Notes: generated by a model not told the origin, from the letters alone. Shown: positions 46,617 to 54,806, numbered from the stretch's first letter. The stretch: DNA of 64,000 nucleotides from Rhizobium leguminosarum bv. viciae USDA 2370 (GCF_002008365.1 NZ_MRDL01000015.1:62001-126000); one strand, 5' to 3'. Made by a program: numbers and translations.

Positions 46617-47549
46617 ATGGCCAGACTGACCGAAGATGCCAAGGGCGTCTATGTGATCGCCGTAACCCCCTTCACCGATGACGGCGCGCTCGATCTCGCC
46701 AGTATCGACAGCATGGTCGATTTCTACGAGGGCGCCGGCGTCACCGGCCTGACGGTGCTTGGCCAGCTCGGCGAGGCCCCGAAGCTGACCGCCGAGGAAT
46801 CGCGGACAGTCGTCCAACGGGTGCTGAAGCGCCTCGAAGGGCGCCTCCCCGTCGTTGTCGGCGTTTCGGCGCCAGGGCTTGCGCCGATGAGCGAACTTGC
46901 CGAAGCCGTTATGGGCGAGGGGGCGGCCGGTGTCATGGTTGCGCCGCCCTGGACCGTCAAGACTGACGATCAGGCCTTCGCCTTCTACCAGTCGGTTGGC
47001 GAGACCCTGGGCGATACGCCCTTCGTGCTGCAGGATTATCCGCTCACCACCAATGTGACCATCGCGCCTAAGGTCATCGAGCGCATCGTCAACGAGGTGC
47101 CGAATTGTGTCATGCTCAAGCACGAGGATTGGCCGGGTCTATCGAAAATCACCGCGCTTCGCGCCGCCAGCGACAAGGGCGCCATGCGGCGTATCTCCAT
47201 CCTCTGCGGCAATGGCGGGCTTTTCCTGCCCGAAGAGATGGGCCGCGGCGCCGATGGCGCAATGACCGGCTTTTGTTATCCGGAGATGATGGTTGGCGTC
47301 GTCGAGGCCTATGCAGCCGGAAATCCCGATCGCGCCCATGCGATCTTCGACGCCTATCTGCCGCTCGCCCGCTACGAACAGCAGCAGGGCATTGGCCTTG
47401 CCTCGCGCAAATATGTGCTTGCCAAGCGCGGCGTGATCAAGTCCGCCACCCTGCGCAAGCCGGGCGCCAAGCTCTCCGCACTCGATATTGCCGATGTCGA
47501 GCGGCTGTTGGCGCGCCAGGCCATCCGCCTCAAGGAGATCGGGGCGTAA
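46617..47549 (+). CDS. DapA-family 2-keto-3-deoxy sugar-acid aldolase or dehydratase
   Basis: A 310-residue class-I TIM-barrel lyase of the dihydrodipicolinate synthase family. The Schiff-base lysine is K168 in CVMLKHEDWPG, and the partner tyrosine is Y141 in LQDYPLTT. The substrate-carboxylate loop is GQLGEAPKLT where DapA itself has GTTGE, which argues against lysine synthesis. In a pentonate pathway this position is filled either by an aldolase (pyruvate plus glycolaldehyde) or by 2-keto-3-deoxy-pentonate dehydratase leading to 2-oxoglutarate semialdehyde. No semialdehyde dehydrogenase is in the window, so I leave both open. Its 3' end overlaps the convergent GNAT gene by 20 bases. Confidence 0.87.
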   Translation: MARLTEDAKGVYVIAVTPFTDDGALDLASIDSMVDFYEGAGVTGLTVLGQLGEAPKLTAEESRTVVQRVLKRLEGRLPVVVGVSAPGLAPMSELAEAVMGEGAAGVMVAPPWTVKTDDQAFAFYQSVGETLGDTPFVLQDYPLTTNVTIAPKVIERIVNEVPNCVMLKHEDWPGLSKITALRAASDKGAMRRISILCGNGGLFLPEEMGRGADGAMTGFCYPEMMVGVVEAYAAGNPDRAHAIFDAYLPLARYEQQQGIGLASRKYVLAKRGVIKSATLRKPGAKLSALDIADVERLLARQAIRLKEIGA

Positions 47550-48027
47550 CACACTGGCGCAAATCCGAAGCCGCTGGACCACCGTTATGGTGCTGCAGCG
47601 CGAGCAGATGGCTATGTCCATCTCGTCCGTGAGGCTGAAGCCCAAGCGACTCCCAGAACCTTGCCGCACCATCGTTTCCCGCATGAACGGTGACGACGGT
47701 ACAGAAGGACGACGCATGATCAAGCAGAGCCATGGCAAGCATCCGGCCGATGCCGCGCCCGCGCATTGCGGGACTGATGTAGAAACGCCGCATCCGCAGC
47801 GCCCCTGACATGGCCGTTTCGACGGTCATGCCGCCGATGCCGGCGAGCACCTCCCCGGCATAGGCGCCAAGCAGCCTTTCGCCGTCACGCCGGAACCTGT
47901 TGTCGCCGGTCGACCATTCGTCGATAAGACGGGCGATATGGCGATAGCCTTCTTGCCGGGCCTCGCTTTCGAGATCTGCGATCTCCTGCGGCAACCGATC
48001 GCGGAACGTGCGGATATTGATTGTCAT
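47530..48027 (-). CDS. GNAT-family N-acetyltransferase
   Basis: A 165-residue acetyl-CoA-dependent acetyltransferase. The acetyl-CoA pyrophosphate loop is RGRGIGRMLAMALLDHA near residue 88-105, preceded by the beta strand MRRFYISP. VHAGNDGAARFWESLGL is motif B. The substrate is unknown. Its last 20 bases overlap the 3' end of the DapA-family gene on the other strand, so the two transcripts converge without a terminator between them. Confidence 0.87.
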   Translation of the reverse strand: MTINIRTFRDRLPQEIADLESEARQEGYRHIARLIDEWSTGDNRFRRDGERLLGAYAGEVLAGIGGMTVETAMSGALRMRRFYISPAMRGRGIGRMLAMALLDHASSFCTVVTVHAGNDGAARFWESLGLQPHGRDGHSHLLALQHHNGGPAASDLRQCVTPRSP

Positions 48028-48043
48028 GGCAATGCCGGTGGTT

Positions 48044-48991
48044 CTAGATTGCAGGAACCGGAACCTCGCGGTACATCGCCGCCGGCAGGCCGACCGGGAC
48101 GAAGGTCGCGTCGCCGTCCCCAGCCATATCCTGCACCGTATGTTTCTCCAGCGCCTTCGTCACCTCGTTGAGGTCGCCGTCTAGCTGTTCGGCGGGAATA
48201 AGATTGCCGATCACGAAATCGAAGCGGTCGCCGCGTTTGTTCAACAGTTCGTGGAACACGGTCATGTCGCGAAGCTCCGTCGACCATTTCGCCAGCCAGT
48301 AGAACAGCCCCGAATTGCGCGCCGTCACATGGACCGGAAGGATCGGCAGATTGTATTTGCGCGCCAGCCCGACGGCCGAGGTCTTCCACGGCCGTTCGTT
48401 CAGCCGGCCGTTCGCCCAGTAGGCAATGCGGCCTGAGGGAAAGAGCACTGTCGCCTTGCCTTCCTTCACCGCATGGTTGGTCAGTTGCAGCGTTTCGCGC
48501 GCCTTCAGCTTGCTTTTATGCTCCTCCCGCCATTCGACAGGAATGATCATCTCGGCAAAGCGCGGATTGACGCGGATGGCATCGCGATTGGCGAAGAACA
48601 TCATGTCCGGCCGGCGCGCTTTCAAGAGATCGAACACGGCAACGCCATCGGCGATGCCTGTGGGATGGTTACTGACGAGGATGAAGCCGCCGGTATCAGG
48701 GATGCGTTCGCCATTGGTGATGCCGATGTCGAGCTTCAGCACATCACTCAGATATTCGAACGACTGGAAACCCGGCATCTTGGCAACCGCATTGGCGAAT
48801 TCGAGCGCCTTGTTGTAACGCAGCAGCGTGTAGAGGAATGGCCGCATGACCGGCCAGAGCGGATTTTTCACGATCCTCTGGCCGCGTTCGGCAATCAGCG
48901 TATCGACGATATGACCGGGCTTTCCCTGTGAAACGAGAGCGATCGCTTCCGCGAGCTGTCCGAAAGCCGTCATGGAATCGCGCCGTGCCAT
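48044..48991 (-). CDS. PlsC-like phospholipid/lysophospholipid acyltransferase
   Basis: A 315-residue acyltransferase. The active-site block is VSNHPTGIADG near residue 107, which has H-x5-D instead of the canonical H-x4-D, a form seen in the hemolysin-like and ornithine-lipid related subfamilies. The acceptor-binding block is VLFPSGRIAYW near 180 where PlsC has FPEGTRS. It therefore belongs to the fold, but the acceptor is uncertain (lysophosphatidate, lyso-ornithine lipid or other). It is followed by the GNAT gene after 16 bases on the same strand. Confidence 0.82.
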   Translation of the reverse strand: MARRDSMTAFGQLAEAIALVSQGKPGHIVDTLIAERGQRIVKNPLWPVMRPFLYTLLRYNKALEFANAVAKMPGFQSFEYLSDVLKLDIGITNGERIPDTGGFILVSNHPTGIADGVAVFDLLKARRPDMMFFANRDAIRVNPRFAEMIIPVEWREEHKSKLKARETLQLTNHAVKEGKATVLFPSGRIAYWANGRLNERPWKTSAVGLARKYNLPILPVHVTARNSGLFYWLAKWSTELRDMTVFHELLNKRGDRFDFVIGNLIPAEQLDGDLNEVTKALEKHTVQDMAGDGDATFVPVGLPAAMYREVPVPAI

Positions 48992-49130
48992 GAAAGATCC
49001 TGTCTATGGGGTAAAAGCTATCGCAGTACAATATGATCGAAGGATGACAAAGGCTTGGCCGGCATTAGCAATTCCATAACTGTTCCTGCTCCAAATTGGC
49101 GGACTTGAAGGCAAAATCAAGGCCAGCAAC

Positions 49131-50066
49131 GTGAACGAACTGCTTGTTATCGCCGATCCGCGCCTGATGGCGGAGCGTGCCGCATGGCTTGAAAATCTCG
49201 CCCGTGAGCGCCGTCTTTCCGAGCATACGCTCGACGCTTACGAGCGCGACACCCGCCAGTTCCTGACCTTCCTGACCGGCCATCTCGCCGGCCCGGTGAC
49301 GCTCCGGGACATCAGGGAGTTGCGCCCCGCCGATTTCCGCGCCTTCCTGGCGGCCCGGCGCAGGCAGGGCTCCGGCGCCCGCTCGCTCGGCCGCAATCTC
49401 GCCGGTCTCCGTTCGCTGCTGCGCCATCTCGAAAAGAAGGGCCTGGTCAACGCCGCCGGCGCCGGCGCAGTGCGCTCGCCGAAACAACCGAAATCGCTGC
49501 CCAAGCCGCTGTCGGACACGCAGGCGATCACCGTCGTCAGCGACGACGCCCAACTGCATGACGAACCCTGGATTGCGGCGCGCGATGCGGCTGTCATGAC
49601 GCTGCTCTACGGCTGCGGCCTGCGCATCTCCGAAGCGCTTGATCTTGCTCCCGCCGACCTGCAGAAGGGCGCAACGGTGCTGCGCATCACCGGCAAGGGC
49701 AACAAGACGCGGCTGGTGCCGTTGCTGTCTGTGGTTTTCGACGCGGTCGAGAAATACCGCGCGCTCTGCCCATACCATCTCGAAAGCGGTGAACCGCTGT
49801 TTCGCGGCGCCCGCGGCGGCAAGCTGCAGGCGGCAATCATCCAGCGCACCATGCAGAAGATGCGCAGCGCCTTCGGTCTGCCGGAAACGGCGACACCGCA
49901 TGCCCTGCGCCATTCCTTCGCCACCCACCTGCTTGCCGGCGGCGGCGATCTGCGCACCATTCAGGAATTGCTCGGCCATGCCAGCCTTTCCACAACGCAG
50001 GTCTATACCGGAGTCGATGCGTCACGGCTGCTCGAGGTGTATGATCGGGCGCATCCGCGCGCCTAG
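49131..50066 (+). CDS. xerC: Tyrosine recombinase XerC/XerD
   Basis: A 311-residue site-specific recombinase. The SAM-like core-binding domain is at about 15-105 and the catalytic domain from about 130. The catalytic residues are in order: R in YGCGLRISEAL, K in TGKGNKTRLVP, HxxR in HALRHSF, H in LLGHASL and the nucleophile Y in TTQVYTGVD. Length and layout match chromosomal XerC/XerD, which resolve chromosome dimers at dif, rather than phage integrases. The start is a GTG with AAGG upstream. No dif site or mobile element is adjacent. Confidence 0.92.
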   Translation: MNELLVIADPRLMAERAAWLENLARERRLSEHTLDAYERDTRQFLTFLTGHLAGPVTLRDIRELRPADFRAFLAARRRQGSGARSLGRNLAGLRSLLRHLEKKGLVNAAGAGAVRSPKQPKSLPKPLSDTQAITVVSDDAQLHDEPWIAARDAAVMTLLYGCGLRISEALDLAPADLQKGATVLRITGKGNKTRLVPLLSVVFDAVEKYRALCPYHLESGEPLFRGARGGKLQAAIIQRTMQKMRSAFGLPETATPHALRHSFATHLLAGGGDLRTIQELLGHASLSTTQVYTGVDASRLLEVYDRAHPRA

Positions 50067-50161
50067 CGCATCGGCCCGGAAATCGGAATTGATTTTTGGA
50101 AGCACGATGCGTTGATTTAAAGTGCATCGTCATGAATCCGATTTGATGTGATGCACTTTAA
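50066..50161. repeat. Palindromic element downstream of xerC
   Basis: It begins at the last base of the xerC stop codon. GCGCATCGG...CACGATGCG arms enclose a degenerate CCGGAAATCGGAATTGATTTTTGG palindrome split by AATT, followed by a second dyad GTGCATCG / TGATGCAC with AATCCGATTTGATG between. The inner motif resembles the CCGAAAATCG palindrome of the elements at 19856 and 42654. Confidence 0.7.
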
Positions 50162-50212
50162 CTTTCGTTAACGCATTCTCTTAAAGGAATATGCGCAAGC
50201 CGGGCGTAGACC

Positions 50213-51325
50213 ATGAAACGCACAAGGCATGTGATCGGAACACCCATCATGACGACATCAATCGGCCGCCGGACGTCTTACCTCGCAGTGCCGGCCAATC
50301 TGTTGCTCTGGCTGATCGCAGCCTTTCACATGCTGCTTCTTGCGGCCCTCTTTGTCGCCTTCCTGACTGCAAGGCCGGCGGCGGCCGAAGACGTGGCCTG
50401 CACTGGCCGCAACCTGATGGTCGAGTTGCAGCAGAACGACCCTGCCCGCTATGCCGAGGCGCTGAAGGAAGCCGACGCCACGCCGAACGGCAAGGGCATC
50501 TTCTGGAAGGTCGAGAAGCCGGGACTTGCACCTTCGTGGCTGCTCGGCAGCATGCATGTTACCGATCCGCGCGTGCTCGCCTTGCCACCGCGCGCCCAGG
50601 CAGCCCACGATGCCGCCAGTACGATCGTCATCGAATCCGACGAGATCCTCGATGAGCGGAAAGCGACCGCCGCCCTGCTCGCAAAGCCGGAGTTGACGAT
50701 GTTCACCGACGGCACGACGATCGACAAGCTACTTTCTCCCGAGGACTACAAGCGCCTCGAAACCGGCCTCAAGCAGCGCGGTATCCCGCTCAGCGCCGTT
50801 TCCCGCATGCGGCCCTGGATGATCTCGAGCGCCGTCGCCCTGCCGGCCTGCGAAATCGCCCGCAAGGCAAAGGGCGTGCAGTTCCTCGACCAGAAGATCG
50901 CCACCGATGCCGTTGCCCAGGGCAAGCAGGTCAAGGGGCTGGAAACCCTTGCCGAACAGATCCAGGCCATGGCCGATCTGCCGGTCGAATTCCATCTGAA
51001 GTCGCTGATCGAGACGCTGGAACTCGGCGACAAGATGAGCGATGTCGTCGAGACGATGACCGACCTCTACCTCTCCGGTGATAATGGCATGACCATGCCG
51101 ATGCTGAAAACGGTGACGCCTGAAGAAGAGGGCGAAAATAACGATTATGCCGCCTTCGAGCAGCGTGTCATCCTCGACCGCAACAAGGTAATGGCCGAAC
51201 GCGCCGCCCCCATTCTCGACGGCGGCAACGTCTTCATGGCCGTCGGCGCCCTGCACCTGCCCGGCAAGGACGGCGTCATCGAACTGCTACGCCAGCAGGG
51301 CTTCACGGTGACAGCCGTCAATTAG
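50213..51325 (+). CDS. TraB/GumN-family secreted or membrane-anchored protein, copy 1
   Basis: A 370-residue protein. An amino-terminal hydrophobic segment, about 28-58 (LLLWLIAAFHMLLLAALFVAF), acts as a signal peptide or anchor and ends ARPAAAEDV. The TraB/GumN (Tiki-like) domain follows with its two conserved histidine motifs, LGSMHVTD near residue 112 and VGALHLPGKDG near 345. Eukaryotic Tiki proteins with this fold are metalloproteases, and the bacterial ones are uncharacterised. The ATG at 50249 is an alternative start. It is followed by a paralogue that ends in the same residues, GFTVTAVN. Confidence 0.85.
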   Translation: MKRTRHVIGTPIMTTSIGRRTSYLAVPANLLLWLIAAFHMLLLAALFVAFLTARPAAAEDVACTGRNLMVELQQNDPARYAEALKEADATPNGKGIFWKVEKPGLAPSWLLGSMHVTDPRVLALPPRAQAAHDAASTIVIESDEILDERKATAALLAKPELTMFTDGTTIDKLLSPEDYKRLETGLKQRGIPLSAVSRMRPWMISSAVALPACEIARKAKGVQFLDQKIATDAVAQGKQVKGLETLAEQIQAMADLPVEFHLKSLIETLELGDKMSDVVETMTDLYLSGDNGMTMPMLKTVTPEEEGENNDYAAFEQRVILDRNKVMAERAAPILDGGNVFMAVGALHLPGKDGVIELLRQQGFTVTAVN

Positions 51326-51433
51326 GTCCAACCTCAGTAATTTGCGGTAGCGGCAGCTCTCTGAGATTGACAACCCCAGTTTGCATACGTCACATGGCGG
51401 CATTTACAGCCCTTTGTTCCCAAAAGAGTTTCA

Positions 51434-52489
51434 ATGCTCAGCCAGAATATGGTTTTCACCTCGAGAGCGGCCTCGAAAGGTCTTCCCACGTTCGGTAACG
51501 GCGCAATGCTAGTGGCGGCGGCGATGCTAACGATATTTTCCCTTTCGCCTGCCTTGGCCGATGACGAACTGGCTTGCCCGGGTCAGAACCTTTTGACCCA
51601 ACTGGAAAAGGAAGATCCCGTCCGTTTCAGGAAGGCTGTCGAGAAAGCCGAGACGATACCGAACGGCAATGCGATCTTCTGGAAAATCGAAAAGCCCGGT
51701 CTCCAGCCTTCCTGGTTGCTCGGCACGATGCATGTGAGCGATTCCCGTGTATTGGATATGCCGGAAGGATTTTACGAGGCGTACGACGCTATCGACACTC
51801 TGACTGTCGAGTTAGCGGAAATCGCAGAGCCGGAAAAACTTGTGCTGGAGATCTTCAAGCATCCCGAGCTGACCACGCTCCACGGTGACAAAACCCTCGA
51901 TCACATCTTGCCCCCTGACGCGACCAGCGAAGTCGCTGCCGGCTTGAAGAAAAAGGGCATCAACGTGAACCTGATGGCCAAGATGCGACCTTGGTTCATC
52001 TACGCCAGCCTCCAGACACGTGGCTGCGATATCAAGCGCAGAGCAAGCGGCCTCAGGGTACTGGACGAATCTCTCGCCCTCGAGGCGCTAGATGATGGTG
52101 TCAATCTGGTCGGCCTGGAAACGCCAGTCGAGCAAATTAAGGCCCTGTCGGATGTCCCGGACGACCGCATGCTTCAGAACCTGCGGGAGTTGTTGGCGTT
52201 TCCGAATGGTATGGATGACATAACCGAGACGATGATCAGCCTCTACGATCAGGGTAAGATCGGAATGATCTTCTCGCTCATGGAGGTCGTCTCGACAGAT
52301 CTCGCTGCTGAAAAAGCCTTCGAAAACCGTATGATCACGGATCGAAACAAGGTCATGGCGGAGCGGGCGAAGCCCTACCTCGACAAGGGGCGCACCATGA
52401 TCGCCGTCGGAGCGGCGCACCTGCCCGGCGACGACGGCTTGGTTGAACTGCTACGCCGGCAGGGCTTTACCGTCACCGCGGTGAACTGA
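51434..52489 (+). CDS. TraB/GumN-family secreted protein, copy 2
   Basis: A 351-residue paralogue of the preceding gene. The signal peptide is about 1-42 (MLVAAAMLTIFSLSPALADD). The two histidine motifs are LGTMHVSD near 95 and VGAAHLPGDDG near 325. Shared segments include NRNKVMAERA-like, KIEKPGLQPSWLLG and the terminal LLRRQGFTVTAVN. Divergence is substantial in the middle, so the tandem duplication is not recent. A 108-base gap separates the two, and both could be expressed together. No enzyme activity is established for the family in bacteria. Confidence 0.85.
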   Translation: MLSQNMVFTSRAASKGLPTFGNGAMLVAAAMLTIFSLSPALADDELACPGQNLLTQLEKEDPVRFRKAVEKAETIPNGNAIFWKIEKPGLQPSWLLGTMHVSDSRVLDMPEGFYEAYDAIDTLTVELAEIAEPEKLVLEIFKHPELTTLHGDKTLDHILPPDATSEVAAGLKKKGINVNLMAKMRPWFIYASLQTRGCDIKRRASGLRVLDESLALEALDDGVNLVGLETPVEQIKALSDVPDDRMLQNLRELLAFPNGMDDITETMISLYDQGKIGMIFSLMEVVSTDLAAEKAFENRMITDRNKVMAERAKPYLDKGRTMIAVGAAHLPGDDGLVELLRRQGFTVTAVN

Positions 52490-52501
52490 ACCCGCCGTCG
52501 G

Positions 52502-53002
52502 TCAGCCGAGCGTCATGCGGCGCAGAACATTGCTTTTCCAATAGAAATGATGGACGAGGGCGCCGGCGACATGCGCCGCGATCAGCGCCCAGAGAATGAT
52601 CTTCAGGACATCCGCGTGTAACGAACCGGCGGGATCGATACCGAAATAGTAGGCGGCGATGCCCGAAAGCGGCATCGCGAAGATCAGGATGTAGAGGCCG
52701 GCATGGGCAAGCCTCGCTGCAAGACGGAAGATCGCCGGCTCCTGTGCGGCCTCGTCCGGGACGCCCTTGGTAAAACGCAGCCCGAGCCTGAGGACGGCAA
52801 GCATCAGGATGGCGATGCCGACATAGGCATGGATATTCGCCGACGAAATCTGCTCCGGCGTCGGTACCTGGCCTCTGCGCATCAGCCGATGCCAGATATT
52901 CATGCCATCGGGAAACAGCAGGTTGAAGAAGATCAGCAGCGCCACGGCCCAGTGAAGAAAACGCTGGCTCAGGCTGTAACTCACGATGGACGGCTGCTGC
53001 AT
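52502..53002 (-). CDS. Cytochrome b561 family membrane protein
   Basis: A 166-residue four-helix cytochrome b. Heme-ligand candidates are the histidines in RFLHWAVALLIFF (helix 1), ANIHAYVGIAILM (helix 2), and AHVAGALVHHFYWK (helix 4). A further histidine is in LAHAGLYILIF. YSLSQRFLHW at the start and HHFYWKSNVLRRM at the end are family hallmarks (YodB/CybB type). These proteins move electrons between the quinone pool and periplasmic acceptors such as superoxide. The ATG at 53002 is preferred to a TTG at 53044 because GAAGG precedes it. Confidence 0.9.
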   Translation of the reverse strand: MQQPSIVSYSLSQRFLHWAVALLIFFNLLFPDGMNIWHRLMRRGQVPTPEQISSANIHAYVGIAILMLAVLRLGLRFTKGVPDEAAQEPAIFRLAARLAHAGLYILIFAMPLSGIAAYYFGIDPAGSLHADVLKIILWALIAAHVAGALVHHFYWKSNVLRRMTLG

Positions 53003-53044
53003 TTCTGGACCTTCACGGATGCTGAACTCAACGATAGGCAACAA

Positions 53045-53318
53045 CTAGAGCCTTTCCGGGTTAGATTGAAGCATTCTGTTGGCTCAAACGGAGTCGGATG
53101 GTCGACCGGCCGGCGCGCGTCGTAGTCCAGCTCTGCGGCCAAGCCGGCCGGTCGATCAGCCGGCCCGTTTCAGCCAACCCGAAGGGCCGGGCATCTTTGC
53201 GCCAGGGCAGAGGCGATCGGCTCGGACGTACCAAGGGGTATGCCCTTCGCCAATCGCCTCTGCCCTGACGAAAACCTGCTCCGGCAGAATGCTTCAATCT
53301 AACCCGGAAAGGCTCTAG
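53045..53318. repeat. 274-bp element with perfect 34-bp terminal inverted repeats (MITE-like)
   Basis: The left arm (53045-53078) begins CTAGAGCCTTTCCGGG and is the exact reverse complement of the right arm (53285-53318). Between them are two further inverted repeats: 13 bp TCGACCGGCCGGC (53102-53114) with 53143-53155, and 15 bp CAGGGCAGAGGCGAT (53203-53217) with 53253-53267. Neither strand encodes a recognisable protein, although open frames cross it on both strands. No clear target-site duplication is visible. It lies between the cytochrome b561 and lpdA genes. Confidence 0.9.
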
Positions 53319-53319
53319 A

Positions 53320-53349
53320 ACAGCCGCCTGCCTTCCGGCAAGCGGCTGT
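53320..53349 (-). terminator. Terminator after lpdA
   Basis: Stem ACAGCCGC / GCGGCTGT with an inner TGCC / GGCA pair and a TTCC loop, starting about 25 bases downstream of the lpdA stop on the minus strand, next to the end of the 274-bp element. Confidence 0.65.
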
Positions 53350-53373
53350 ATGCTTTGTTACGAATATGTAAGA

Positions 53374-54780
53374 TTACATATGGATCGGCTTGAAGAAGGT
53401 TGCGAGCGCAGCCTCTTTCACCGCTTCCGACATTGTGGGATGCGCGTGGCAGGTACGGCCGAGATCTTCTGACGAACCGCCGAACTCCATCAGCACGGCG
53501 ATCTCGTGGATCATCTCGCCGGCGCCGAAGCCGACGATATGGCCGCCGAGCACGCGGTCGGTTTCCTTGTCGGCAAGAATCTTGACGAAGCCGTCCGTCG
53601 CCAGCATCGCACGCGCCCGGCCGTTCGCCGTGAACGGGAACTTGCCAACCTTGTAGGCGATATCAGCCGCCTTGAGTTCTTCCTCGGTCTTGCCGACGGA
53701 AGCGATTTCCGGCTGGGTGTAGACGACGCTCGGAATGACCTCGTAATTCACATGGCCATGCTGCCCGGCAAGGATTTCGGCAAGCGCCACGCCTTCGTCC
53801 TCCGCCTTGTGCGCCAGCATCGGACCTTTGACCACATCGCCGATCGCATAAATGCCGGCAACATTGGTCTTGAAGTGACCGTCGATCTCGACGCGGCCGC
53901 GATTGTCGAGCGTAACACCGGCTTCTTCGAGGCCGAGACCCGATGTATAGGGCTTGCGGCCGGTGGCGATCAGCACGACTTCGGCCTCGAGCGTCACCTT
54001 GTCGCCACCCTTGACCGGCTCGAAAGTGACCTTGGCGCCCTTGTCGCCCTTTTCAACGCCGGTGACCTTGGCGCTGAGATTGAAATCGATGCCCTGCTTG
54101 GCAAGCATACGCTGGAATTGCTTGGAGACTTCGCCGTCCATACCACCAAGGATGGTGTCGAGATATTCGACGACGGTGACTTTGGCGCCGAGGCGCGACC
54201 AGACGGAACCGAGCTCGAGACCGATAACGCCTCCGCCGACGACGATCAGCGTTTCCGGCACCTTCTCCAGCGCAATGCCGCCGGTCGAGGAGATGATGGT
54301 CTTTTCATCGATCTCGACCTGCACGCCAGGAATGCCGGCGACGTCGGAGCCGGTGGCGATGACGATGTTCTTGCCTTCGATCTCCTGCACCTTGCCATCG
54401 TCGGCGGTGACGGAAACCTTGCCGGCCGAGACGACCTTGCCGATGCCCTGAAAGGTATCGATCTTGTTCTTCTTGAAGAGGAAGGCGACGCCGTCGACAT
54501 TCGACTTCACCGTCGCATCCTTGTGGGCCATCATATTGCCGAGGTTGAGCGTCGGCGCCGGAATATCGATACCGAGCGCGCTCATTCCGTGGCCGGCCTG
54601 ATGGAACATTTCGGAGGCATGCAACAGCGCCTTCGACGGGATGCAGCCGACGTTCAGGCAGGTGCCGCCATAGGTCGCCCGCTTTTCGACGACGGCGACC
54701 TTGAGGCCGAGCTGGGCCGCCTTGACGGCGCAGACATAGCCGCCCGGGCCGGTTCCGATAATGATCACATCGTAGGACAT
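53374..54780 (-). CDS. lpdA: Dihydrolipoyl dehydrogenase (E3)
   Basis: A 468-residue flavoprotein that reoxidises the dihydrolipoyl groups of 2-oxo-acid dehydrogenase complexes. FAD-binding IIIGTGPGGYVCAVKAAQ is at the start, the redox disulfide is in GGTCLNVGCIPSKALLH, the NAD motif is VVGGGVIGLELGSVW near 180, and the catalytic His-Glu pair is in CHAHPTMSEAVKEA near the end. The ATG at 54780 is chosen; upstream in-frame codons are not part of the family. It closes the sucCDAB cluster, separated from sucB by four accessory genes. Confidence 0.97.
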   Translation of the reverse strand: MSYDVIIIGTGPGGYVCAVKAAQLGLKVAVVEKRATYGGTCLNVGCIPSKALLHASEMFHQAGHGMSALGIDIPAPTLNLGNMMAHKDATVKSNVDGVAFLFKKNKIDTFQGIGKVVSAGKVSVTADDGKVQEIEGKNIVIATGSDVAGIPGVQVEIDEKTIISSTGGIALEKVPETLIVVGGGVIGLELGSVWSRLGAKVTVVEYLDTILGGMDGEVSKQFQRMLAKQGIDFNLSAKVTGVEKGDKGAKVTFEPVKGGDKVTLEAEVVLIATGRKPYTSGLGLEEAGVTLDNRGRVEIDGHFKTNVAGIYAIGDVVKGPMLAHKAEDEGVALAEILAGQHGHVNYEVIPSVVYTQPEIASVGKTEEELKAADIAYKVGKFPFTANGRARAMLATDGFVKILADKETDRVLGGHIVGFGAGEMIHEIAVLMEFGGSSEDLGRTCHAHPTMSEAVKEAALATFFKPIHM

Positions 54781-54806
54781 TGCTTCTTTCCCTTTGGATT
54801 TTTCGT

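Noticed and set aside
49131..50066. Possible phage or integrative-element integrase
   Set aside because: Length, domain layout and lack of adjacent tRNA, att repeats or cargo fit the housekeeping XerC/XerD recombinase.
53079..53318. 79-residue plus-strand and 78-residue minus-strand frames inside the 274-bp element
   Set aside because: Both follow from the inverted-repeat, GC-rich sequence; no ribosome binding site, no recognisable protein.
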